This document shows positions 9,911-18,891 of a stretch of DNA of 64,000 bases, piece after piece. The notes under the pieces are model-generated. The model was given only the letters and a program-made list of their open reading frames with translations, was not told where the DNA came from and ran no database searches. Position numbers and translations under genes: made by a program. The DNA comes from Ifrita kowaldi (taxonomy: Eukaryota; Chordata; Aves; Passeriformes; Cinclosomatidae), in the NCBI GenBank assembly GCA_013398055.1, contig VZRS01012497.1, positions 48,740 to 112,739 on the forward strand, given 5' to 3'. How positions within the stretch are numbered: position 1 is the first letter of the stretch; every line of letters begins with the position of its first letter.

Positions 9911-10084
9911 GTAAGTCACTGCTGCTGCTGCAGGGAAGCTCTGCAGCTCTGGCAGGGCTGAGAAAACCTTTTTGAATCACCTTGGGCCGTATCCTGACAG
10001 GGGCTGGCAGACCCCATCCTCAGGGAAGGTCCTAGCAGGGAGCTGGGGGAATTATGCTCACATCTCCAAGATCCCCTTTTAATA

Positions 10085-10185
10085 AAATCACAGAATTTTA
10101 GGGTTGAAAGGAACCTCTGGAAATTAAAAGTCCAACATCCTTTTTCCCCCTGAGCTCATTCCTCAGCTCAGGTCACACCAAACAA
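10085..10185 (-). mobile_element. CR1: CR1 fragment, diverged subfamily
   Basis: AATCACAGAATTTTAGGGTTG, then AAAGGAACCTCTGG, then a TCCAAC block and AGCTCAGGTCACACC resemble the complement of a CR1 tail of the type that reads ACCTCTGGAGATCATC. Several indels suggest an old copy. Confidence 0.55.
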
Positions 10186-11857
10186 TAAATCTGGGCATGA
10201 TTTCTAAATCTGTGGCTGCTGCAAGTTTCTGTCATGGAGAACACGGTCAGAGACACCCCAGGCACCAGGGACCCGGGCTTTGATGGTTTTCCAGCTGGTC
10301 CCTCCCACAATGGGGCTCATTTTTTGCCCTCACGAATTTTCTGCCTGGAGTGGAAACTGCAAACTCCCCTCAGCCATCACAACTCTCTGCTGCAGCTCTC
10401 CTAGGGATATTTTTGCAGGTGTATTTCACATTTCTCTATTGTCACCTCTGGAAATCATAATCAATAAACTGAATTATTCCAGGCACCCACAGCAGCACCA
10501 GCCCTACCCCTAAACCAGCTTTTAAAATCCTATTTCCATTCCTTAGGCAGCAAACAACGCTCACCTTCATACAGACACCTCTCCCACGCACCCATTTAAC
10601 CACAGACCCTTTAAATTCAGCACAGCGCACCTTGCTGTGGCTAATGAGGCTAATTAGGAGCAGAGGAAAGGAAATGCTCTTGCTGCAGCGTGATTATTCA
10701 TATTTTTTTTTGTGATGCTTCAGTGGTTCAAGCAGCTCACGTACCTTGCAAGGCTGTAACCTCCAAGGGCTGGAGGTATTTGCTGCCCTGGCTGAGCCAG
10801 CTGCTTGTTCCTTTTTGCTTCCAGCTGCTGCTGGAGCTGGTAGGGCAGCAAGATTCCCTGGATTTCATCTGAAGTGTGCTCTGCATCCCTTGGAAATGCC
10901 TGGAGCGGGCTGCTCCTGAGCTAGAGCTGCCTGAGCCCGGGGGGAGCTGTATCAGAGTTAATGGCTGCTGGCAGATTTTCCTTAAGAGTTGCAATGGAGC
11001 ATAAATTCCCTGATCCTGAAGCTGGAGGAGGATAACTGGGACTCCAGAAATCCTTCTGGTGGAGTGGTGGCTGCTCCTGGGCAGCTGGAGAGGGGATTGC
11101 TGCTCCCCTTGCCCCCATCGTGGGGGTGTGGGTGGTCCCTCTGCTCTCTTCCCTTCCTTGGGGGTTTTCTGCTTGGAAAATCTCGTTAGGCTGCCCTGCA
11201 AGGAGAGAAATGCCTGTGTGAGCTGATGAAGAAATTGGGAGCGTTGGGATGAGCTCCCTTCCCTTCTCCATCCCACAGGGAACGGGAACAACCCCGGGAC
11301 AGCTGCTCGGGGACACCCTTGGGGTGCTGCTTCTCAGCGTCCTCCTCCTTTACCAAAGCAAACTTGGCAAAATGAACAGGGCTGGAAATCTGGGAGGACC
11401 CAGGTGCTCCATGGGCGCTGGTTTTGGGTGCCCAGAGCCAGAAAATTCATTTCTGCTCTAACCTCCTGATCTCAGGTGCAATTCTGGCAAGGCTCTGGAT
11501 TAAGAAGAAATTATTTTCTCAATCCTGCTCTGGAGGCACAAGGTTTAACCTAAAACCTCTGCTCAGCTGCCCCCTTGCAGGAATCACCTGGTGCTTTCCA
11601 AGGGAGAATTCCCAGTTGTGGTTATCCCAGCACCAATCCCAGAGCTGGTTGTTCCAGCAGCCGGGCTCTGAGGCTGTTTGGGCACCCCACAGCACCACTG
11701 CAGCAGCATTTCCTCCGCAAAACCTCGTGTCCTTCAGCCCAGCTGATCCCCTCCCGCAGAAAATCACCCGTGGGAACTGCTTGACCACTGCTAAACTTTC
11801 TCCCAGTGCAAAACTCCTTCCCTGTTGCTTAGCATTTAATTTCCACTCGGTTCATCT

Positions 11858-11859
<2 letters not shown>
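10186..11859. other. Unique non-coding stretch
   Basis: No repeat family or gene recognised. Long frames (minus 10737-11291, plus 11424-12059) give low-complexity proteins. The plus frame runs through the poly-A tract and an N, so it is not a real gene. Confidence 0.5.

Positions 11860-11890
<31 letters not shown>
11860..11890. repeat. A31 homopolymer
   Basis: Thirty-one consecutive A. No polyadenylation signal or coding remnant is visible upstream, so it is more likely a simple repeat than the tail of a retrocopy. Its length is unreliable in short-read assemblies. Confidence 0.9.
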
Positions 11891-11895
<5 letters not shown>

Positions 11896-11901
11896 AGCCC
11901 C

Positions 11902-11902
11902 N
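11902..11902. other. Single N next to the A31 run
   Basis: An undetermined base 12 bp after the homopolymer. Unlike the N at 783, the flanks are not duplicated. Confidence 0.9.
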
Positions 11903-12204
11903 AGAAGATTTGCAGCCTCCAAACCATTTCCTCTTTCTGTGGGATGCGCTGCTGAGCTGGGGACAAACACAGCCTGTGGGGGTTCGACAAAGCCTGGCCG
12001 TGCACCCTCTCTGGGCTGGGTTTAGTGTGGGTAAAATCAGCTTTTTTTTGGTGGTGTAGCTGTAAATTGTGTGTTGAAAGGCAGAGCAGCAGTGGGGAAG
12101 GTGAGAGCTGTGCTGGCTGCCCCAGGAAATACCTGCCCCAGGCTCTCCTGGAATATCGGTGGGACCAGGCAAACATTAATTGGATAAAAGGAGCGAGATC
12201 ATTC
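11903..12204. other. Unique non-coding stretch
   Basis: No gene or repeat recognised between the homopolymer and the CR1 fragment. Confidence 0.4.
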
Positions 12205-12375
12205 CCAGAGGGTGGAAAAACACTGGTGAGCATTGCCCAGAGTGGTGGCGGCTGCCCCAACCCTAAAAACGTTCAAGAACAGGTTCTACCGGGTTTTGAG
12301 CAACCTGAACAAGCTGAAAAATTCCCTGTTAATTGCAGGGGTGTTGGATTAGATGAGCTGCAGAGGTGCCTTCCT
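12205..12375 (+). mobile_element. CR1: CR1 LINE 3' fragment, older type
   Basis: Shows the CR1 block order: GCCCAGAGTGGTGGCGGCTG, then GTTCAAGAACAGG, then TTTTGAGCAACCTGA, then AATTGCAGGGGTGTTGGATTAG, then GATGAGCTGC and GGTGCCTTCC. Diverged, with the terminal tail lost. Confidence 0.8.
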
Positions 12376-13560
12376 TCGGGAAGCTGCACTGGGAGGGATT
12401 TTGCACAAGTCTCAGCTGGAGGAGGTGCAGCCCTGGCAGCTGAGCAGCAAAAACGTCCCCCCGAGTGCTAATGAGAAAGCAGAAACTCCGCTTTTTCCCC
12501 TAAATCAGCCTAGAAAAGGCACTCTGGAGTTTCAAAATCGAACCTTTTGTCAGACTTCCTTAAAAATTTAACTTATTCCTTCCCTGGGCTCTTCCTTTCC
12601 CTAAGGCAAGAGGGGAAGTGGAACCATCTCCCCCTATTGATTTTTAAATATCTGCTTTTCCTCAGAAACGCTCAGGATTTGGCTGCAAAGCTCAATGCAT
12701 CAAAAAGGGCTTTTGCATCAAGTCTCAGGAAATTTTTATTTTTATCCCTTTATTTTTATTTTTTCTTTTATTCTTTTTTTATTCTTTATCCCTCTGAGTA
12801 TCATCTAATCATTAAATGTGTGACAAGCTGACCAGTCTGGCAATTAATTTTTTAATTATATCAACATAAAGATTACATCGTGCTTTTAAAGTTGCTCCTC
12901 GTTCTTGAAAACCTGGGGACAACGGTCACATTTATATTTAATTTTTGCATTTGTTGTATGTCCATCCATTTTTATTTTGTGCCTCACCTGTGTATCTATG
13001 AATAGAACTCTTCATAAAGCTTTTCAAACTTTAATGTCCCAGCTAAAACCCAGTTGGAGAAGGAGTTGAGGCAAACCCCTCAATTTTCCGCTTTTCTACC
13101 CACTCTGCCTTCTTTAAAAGGCCACTTCCCAGCAGTTCCATAGTTCTTTTATTCCCCCAGGAAGTCCTGATGCAATGGGAAGATGGATTTATCAGCCCTA
13201 TTCCTCCATTCCTGGTTGCTCTGGCTGGCAATTAGCAAATTAACTACCTCGGTGTAACAGATTTATCACTTTATAATAAACTTAGGGGAACTGCTCCTTT
13301 CTGTGCTGTGAGCAATGCTTGGCCTGACCTGGGTCCCAAAGCTTTAATTCCTGCTTTAATCCGCACGGGATTGATTCCCAGGGAATAAGGGATGGAAGGA
13401 AATGAGGTCGGATGGATACAAGACTCTGCCAAACCTGGATTCATTCAAACCTGAGGCTCTGCACTGAGAAAGATCCCTGGCTGGGCGGTGCTGGCACATT
13501 CCAGCCTTTGAGGACGCGAGGGATTAAGGATTTGAGGGAGATTTAGGGATGCAGGGGCAA
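12376..13560. other. Unique A/T-rich non-coding stretch
   Basis: No gene recognised. A T-rich low-complexity run lies at about 12733-12793, listed separately. The remainder is A/T-rich and unique. Confidence 0.5.
12733..12793. repeat. T-rich low-complexity tract
   Basis: Repeated TTTTTAT and TTTTATTC blocks over about 60 bp. Confidence 0.8.
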
Positions 13561-13880
13561 CCCAACTCCCCAAAACAGCGCCAGACAAGCCCATCTCTCC
13601 ATGGAACCGCACAGCTCCAACCCCGGGGAGCGCCGGGGAGCTTCAGCTCTGGGAAATGCCTCAGCCACGAACGGGAGCTCGGACCTCCCTCAAAGGCTGC
13701 CTCGGATCCCTCTTCAGGCGGCTGGGAAAGCTCCGGCTGCCCGGAGAGCTCCTCACGCCGCTTCTCTTGGAGACTGCCTCCCTCTAGTGAGAGCCGGAGC
13801 CGCCCGCACGGCGGGCCGGGAGCTGTGAGCGCCTTTGGGGGATGCTGCGGGGGCCTGGGATGTGCCTGGGAGTGCCTTTG
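13561..13880. promoter_or_regulatory. CpG-rich flank of the minisatellite
   Basis: About 21 CpG by hand count in 280 bp, directly abutting the 41-bp array. The last about 40 bp (13838-13880) look like a degenerate array unit (GGATGCTGCGGGGGCCTGGG). The region could be a CpG island or simply GC-rich DNA typical of bird minisatellite surroundings. Confidence 0.3.
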
Positions 13881-14208
13881 GGTGCTCTCCAGCACGTTCC
13901 AAGGGTGCTGGGCACATTTTGGGTGCTGGTCTGAATGCACTGAGGGTGCTGTGCACATCTTGGATGCTCTGCAGTACCTTCCAAGGGTGCTGGGCACATT
14001 TTGGGTGCTGGTCTGAACGCACTGAGGGTGCTGTGCACATCTTGGATGCTCTGCAGCACCTTCCAAGGGTGCTGTGCACATTTTGGGTGCTCTCCAGCAC
14101 GTTCCAAAGGTGCTGTGCACATTTTGGGTGCTGGTTTGAATACATCGAGGGTGCTGTGCACATCTTGGATGCTCTGCAGCAGGCTCCAAGGGTGCTGGGC
14201 ACATTTTA

Positions 14209-14454
14209 GGTGCTCTGCAGCACCTTCCAAGGGTGCTGTGCTCATTTCGGATGCTCTCCAGCACGTTCCAAGGGTGCTGGGCACATTTTAGGTGCTCTGC
14301 AGCACCTTCCAAGGGTGCTGTGCTCATTTCGGATGCTCTCCAGCACGTTCCAAGGGTGCTGGGCACATTTTAGGTGCTCTGCAGCACCTTCCAAGGGTGC
14401 TGTGCTCATTTCGGATGCTCTCCAGCACGTTCCAAGGGTGCTGGGCACATTTTA
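14209..14454. repeat. 82-bp higher-order repeat x3
   Basis: The pairs at 14209-14290, 14291-14372 and 14373-14454 are identical by eye. Each is two 41-bp units: one ending GCTCATTTCG, the other ending GGGCACATTTTA. The lack of differences implies very recent expansion, gene conversion, or assembler copying. Confidence 0.95.
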
Positions 14455-14495
14455 GGTGCTCTGCAGCACCTTCCAAGGGTGCTGTGCACATCTTG

Positions 14496-15236
14496 GATGC
14501 TCTGCAGCACGTTCCAAAGGTGCCATGCACATTTTGGGTGCTGGTTTGGAATGCATCGAGGGTGCTGTGCACATCTTGGATGCTCTGCAGCACATTCCAA
14601 GGGTGCTGTGCACATTTTGGGTGCTGGTTTGAATGCATCGAGGGTCCTGTGCACATTTTGGATGCTCTCCTGCACGTTCCAAGGGTGCCGTGCACATTTT
14701 GGGTGCTGGTTTGAATGCACTGAGGGTGCTGTGCACATCTTGGATGCCCTGCAGCACGTTCCAAAGGTGCCATGCACATTTTGGGTGCTGGTTTGGAATG
14801 CATCGAGGGTGCTGTGCACATCTTGGATGCTCTGCAGCACATTCCAAGGGTGCTGTGCACATTTTGGGTGCTGGTTTGAATGCATCGAGGGTCCTGTGCA
14901 CATTTTGGATGCTCTCCTGCACGTTCCAAGGGTGCCGTGCACATTTTGGGTGCTGGTTTGAATGCACTGAGGGTGCTGTGCACATCTTGGATGCCCTGCA
15001 GCACGTTCCAAAGGTGCCATGCACATTTTGGGTGCTGGTTTGGAATGCATCGAGGGTGCTGTGCACATCTTGGATGCTCTGCAGCACATTCCAAGGGTGC
15101 TGTGCACATTTTGGGTGCTGGTTTGAATGCATCGAGGGTCCTGTGCACATTTTGGATGCTCTCCTGCACGTTCCAAGGGTGCCGTGCACATTTTGGGTGC
15201 TGGTTTGAATGCACTGAGGGTGCTGTGCACATTTCG
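14496..15236. repeat. 247-bp higher-order repeat x3
   Basis: Copies lie at 14496-14742, 14743-14989 and 14990-15236, each made of five 41-bp units and one 42-bp unit. Copies 2 and 3 match except near the right end of copy 3 (ATTTCG for ATCTTG). Copy 1 differs from them at one base near its start (T14501 against C14748 and C14995). Confidence 0.95.
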
Positions 15237-15423
15237 GGTGCTCTCCAGCACGTTCCAAGGGTGCTGTGCACATTTTGGGTGCTCTGCAGTAGGTTCCAAG
15301 GGCACTGTGCACATTTTGGGTGTCTGGGGTGCTGCACCGTTCACATCCAGCTGCTGTGGGAGAGCCTCAGGTGTGAGCGCTGGGTGCAGCACAGGCTGTG
15401 AGCGCTGCGCCTGCAGGATCCCG

Positions 15424-15480
15424 GCATGGTTTGGGTTGGAAAGGTCCTTGAGGATCATCTCGTTCCACCCCCTCACGACA
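15424..15480 (-). mobile_element. CR1: CR1 3'-tail fragment
   Basis: ATGGTTTGGGTTGGAAAGG, then TCCTTGAGGATCATCTCGTTCC is the complement of the terminal CR1 segment. Only about 55 bp remain. It lies about 105 bp beyond the last minisatellite unit. Confidence 0.8.
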
Positions 15481-17102
15481 CCGGTGCTTGATGAAGCAGC
15501 GCGGTGTCACTGCGCGGTGCCGCCCGGGGACAAGCGGCAGTGTCCGAGGCAGGAGGGTGGAACGACACAAACAATTCCCGATCCAGCACGGGATCTGCCC
15601 GCACGCAGATGAACGGGCAGCTGCGAACCAGCAGCCTGAATTTATCCCGAACTGGCGCTTTGCGTCGAGTGGCTGCTGTGTTTTAATCCAATCCCCGAGC
15701 CCCCAGGCAGGATTTGTTGTGCTGCCGGATTTTTCCTTTGCCAGCCAGGGTAGGATTTCATCAAACGAGCTGGATAATTTCCCCACATCCTCAGGGGCTC
15801 GCCGGCAGCTCAGCTCCTCCGGGCTGCCCTTAGCAACCGGCGCAGGGAAAGCAGAGCTCCCGCACCAAAGGATGATTTCCACCCTCTGGAGCAGCGGGCA
15901 GGGCACCTGAGCATGTCCCGCTCCTGCTCTTTGCCCTCTCCTTTGTCACAGCTGAGCCTCTGCTCCTGCCACAGTCGCAGCCGCTGGCTCCAAAGGATTT
16001 GGATGCCATCCTAAATCGGCGGCAGCTCCCGCGGGGGGATGTGCTAGAGGAATGCTGGGGCTGGAAGCAGCGAGCTACGAGCACCCTCAGCTCCTCCAGG
16101 CTGACCTGAAGGTTCTTGACCCGGGTGGGTGGAAAGAAAAATATTTATTGTTCCAGCAGCGAGGAGCGGGACTTTTCCAGCCGGCGGAGCTGAGGCTGCT
16201 GCAGAGCTCTCAGCGAGGTTTGGTGAAGGGAAAGGGGAAAACAAGAGCAGCAATTCCCTCACTCATCCTTGCAAAAAGGTCAATTCCCTTCCCACACCGC
16301 CAGCGACCCTGGGGTGCCGTGGATGCGGGTCAGGAGCGGCAGCGGGGTCAGTGCTGCTGGAGGCAGAACTTCCAGCTGGGGAATGCCTGGAAGCGTGGCA
16401 AGCAGGAGCAGGGAGAGGGGGCATTCCCGAGCCCTTCTGCCCTGGCAGCTGAAGGGGTTTCCAAAGGAAAAGGTTCTTTTCAGGTTTATGGCAGGGATGA
16501 GCCTGGCAGCTGCAAAGGAACCCTCGGTGAGGGATCAGCCACGGGCGAGAAACGAGGGAACAGCAGCAGGGGCTGATCACGCTCAGAGGATGAGCAGGAT
16601 TTACTGCACGGAAGGCAAAAAAGAAATGAGCTGAACACACCAGAAAAATGGGGGCTAGAGGGAAGTAACTGTGCAGGATCTGTAATTTCAGGTAGTAAAA
16701 AAGTCAGTATTTTGGGCCAAACACAGAGCACAGCTTCGCTGTTTTCTGGATTTTGAAGCATAAAATGCTCTACCCCTCCCTCCACATTTGGGCTTATTTC
16801 TGTTGTGCTTCTGCCACGTATTGATAAAGGCTGAATATTGATGCTTTGGGGTTATCAGCTAAGCAGAAGAGCTCCCAGGCACTGGAGTTTGATCGATTTT
16901 CCTTAAGGAAACCTGCTTGGAAGGCACCAGCACAGGCACCTCTGTCTCTGCTGGGCCCGATGTGATTTCTGTGTGTGCACCTCAAAAAGGTGTCAATAAC
17001 AACCACATCCACACGCCAGGAGTGGCTTTTCCTTCCCAACCCACCTCTCCCTTCTCATCTCCCCAACCTCAAGGCGCGATCAACCAGACCTTTGATTTCA
17101 AA
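15481..17102. other. Unique stretch, CpG-enriched in its first 450 bp
   Basis: From 15,481 to about 15,930 CpG is moderately elevated, without a TATA box or other promoter mark I can identify. The rest is unique sequence. Open frames on both strands (up to 179 codons minus at 15367-15906) show no recognisable domain. Confidence 0.45.
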
Positions 17103-17160
17103 GCTTTTTTCTTTTTCCCTTTTTTTTTTCCTTTTTCCTCTTTTTCTTCTTGTTTTTCTC
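17103..17160. repeat. Polypyrimidine tract before the N gap
   Basis: Almost pure T/C for nearly 60 bp. C/T-rich sequence resumes after the gap, so the gap probably hides more of the same tract. Confidence 0.85.
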
Positions 17161-17213
17161 NNNNNNNNNNNNNNNNNNNNNNNNNNNNNNNNNNNNNNNN
17201 NNNNNNNNNNNNN
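17161..17213. other. 53-N assembly gap
   Basis: Fifty-three undetermined bases inside a polypyrimidine tract. Sequencing drop-out in low-complexity DNA is the likely cause. Confidence 0.98.
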
Positions 17214-18655
17214 TTCCTCCCTCCTTGAAGATCCCTATCTGCCCCCACCCTGCTCTTTTATTTGGCACCTCTCGCCCTGCTACCTACGTGTGGATGAGGG
17301 CGAGCACAGCTGTGCTGCAGCTCCCTAAATCCCCCGCGATTCCAGAGGCCGGGAAAGGCGACAGCCACAGCTCCCCTGGATGCCATATAACAGCAAGGGG
17401 GCTGTTCCCACCAAAGAGTCCCTGCCGCACCTCCAGCGGCTGGGGGGCTTTGATTCAGATAGGGATCTGCACAGGGCTGCCCCAATTAAGGGCGAGGGAT
17501 GGGGTTTTATGGCTCTGGTTTCCCCCCGCTGGCGTCGGAAGGAACGGCATTGGGATGTTAGCGGGATCTAAACGCTGGGATGGGGCGGTGGAGTCTTCTC
17601 CTGGTGGCTACGGGGCAATCTGGGCAGGTTTCTCTTTTTGCTTCTCTCCGAGAAAATGCCTGCTGGTCGCTGAGCCTGACACACCGCTGGATCAAGAGCT
17701 GGGAATCCCTGTGGCCCGTTTTGTTGGGAATTAGGAGTAGTTTGGGAATAGGAATGGAAGAAAATGTGTAAAAGCTGTGTTTTTAATACTCCTCCATCCT
17801 CCCTCTCCTGCCCTGCACTGGACAGACACCGGCAGCTGCCCCTGAGCGCCCGAGCTTTTCTATTTGCTGCAGGGAAAAATGGGGGGATATGAAGGAAAAC
17901 AGGGAGAATTTGGGCATTTTCTGGGAAAAGCAGCGCTGTGCCATGCAGGGGTACAAATACTGGCATGCTGGGCATTAACCGCACCTCCTGAGGGATTAAA
18001 GGGTCAGGGAATCTCCCCGTGCCAGGTTTTACAGCGCCCACTGCATTGTCCCAGGCCGCTCCCCTTGTGCCAAAGCCGCCTGGAACTGATTTTGGGATGC
18101 GCAGCCAAAACTGCGCCCCCAGCACAGGAAATTTGTACATCCATCCTAAGGCAGATCCCTCTGGGTGCATCTGAGGCTGCTGCTTCCTCCCCGCTGGAAG
18201 GAAATCTTAGGCAAATCCATGATCAGCTTTGTAGGGCGGGGGGTGTAACCCCAAAATTCTGGGGGGTGCAGGAGCCGCCGCTCATCCCGGCTGTGCCGAG
18301 GGGCAGCCAGCACCATTCCCAACCAGCCTGCGCTGCCAGGGCATTAATTAGGGGAATCTAATGGGAAATGTAAACAGGAAAGCTCCGGGGGGAGATAACG
18401 GGAGCAGGGATGGGAGGCAGGGGCTGACAAGCTCCCTCTGGCGCGAGGAATGGACTTCAGAGCAAAGTTGACTTCCCAGCCCGCGGCTGGCGGCCGCTCA
18501 AAGGTGTTAATTAGGGTGGGCGATAGCGCCTGGGACACTGTCCCCAGCTGTCCCCCTTTTTGGGAACAATCGCATTCCTGGGGCTTGAAGTTCAGCGGCA
18601 GAGACCCAGAGTTGGTGTGTTGGGGGGATGGGGCCCCGCAATGCTGTGCGAGAGT
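17214..18655. other. Unique non-coding stretch
   Basis: No gene or repeat family recognised. A 200-codon minus frame (17568-18170) and a 165-codon plus frame (17864-18361) overlap on opposite strands and carry no known domain. Confidence 0.5.
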
Positions 18656-18891
18656 GGGAACGGCTTCAAACTGAGTTTAGATGGGATGCTAGGAAGGAAT
18701 CCTTCCCTGGAAGGGTGGGGAGGCCCTGGCACAGGGTGCCCAGAGAAGCTGTGGCTGCCCCTGGATCCCTGGCAGTGTCCAAGGCCAGGCTGGACGAGGC
18801 TTGGAGCAGCCTGGGACAGTGGAAGGTGTCCCTGCCCATGAATGAGCTTTAAGGTCCCCTCCAACCCAAACCTTTCTACAATCCCATGATT
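18656..18891 (+). mobile_element. CR1: CR1 LINE 3'-end fragment
   Basis: Well-preserved order: GGCTTCAAACTGAGTTTAGATGG, then GGAAGGGTGGGGAGGCCCTGGC, then CCCAGAGAAGCTGTGGCTGC, then GTGTCCAAGGCCAGGCTGGA, then GGGACAGTGGAAGGTGTCCC, then GAGCTTTAAGGTCCCC and CCAACCCAAACC, with a decayed CCCATGATT terminus. About 235 bp, 5'-truncated. Confidence 0.93.

Larger units (their letters stand above)
13881..15318. repeat. 41-bp minisatellite, 35 units, with higher-order repeats
   Basis: The 1,438 bp divide exactly into 35 units: 32 of 41 bp and 3 of 42 bp. Most units follow the plan G(G/A)TGCT, then CTGCAGCAC or a GGTTTGAATGCA variant, then TTCCAAGGGTGCTGTGCAC, then ATTTTG or ATCTTG. Two nested higher-order forms exist: a dimer of 82 bp present three times without a difference (14209-14454) and a hexamer of 247 bp present three times (14496-15236). 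Degenerate units flank both ends. Because 41 is not a multiple of 3, the array reads in shifting frames. The minus strand is open over long stretches (frames of 280, 337 and 356 codons), a by-product of a stop-free unit and not evidence of a protein. I do not recognise the unit as a named satellite. Confidence 0.97.

Noticed and set aside
11860..11890. Poly-A tail of a processed retrocopy
   Set aside because: No AATAAA upstream, no recognisable coding remnant and no flanking target duplication. CR1 in birds rarely produces retrocopies because it does not use poly-A tails.
11424..12059. 211-codon plus frame
   Set aside because: It reads through the A31 homopolymer as poly-lysine and across an N, so the frame is meaningless.
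13881..15318. CRISPR-like array
   Set aside because: The units are contiguous variants with no unique spacers, and the genome is a vertebrate.
13524..15476. Long minus-strand open frames (280, 337 and 356 codons) as a repetitive-protein gene
   Set aside because: They lie almost wholly in the 41-bp array, overlap each other in different frames, and arise because the repeat unit lacks minus-strand stops. A unit length not divisible by three is atypical of a maintained repeat protein.
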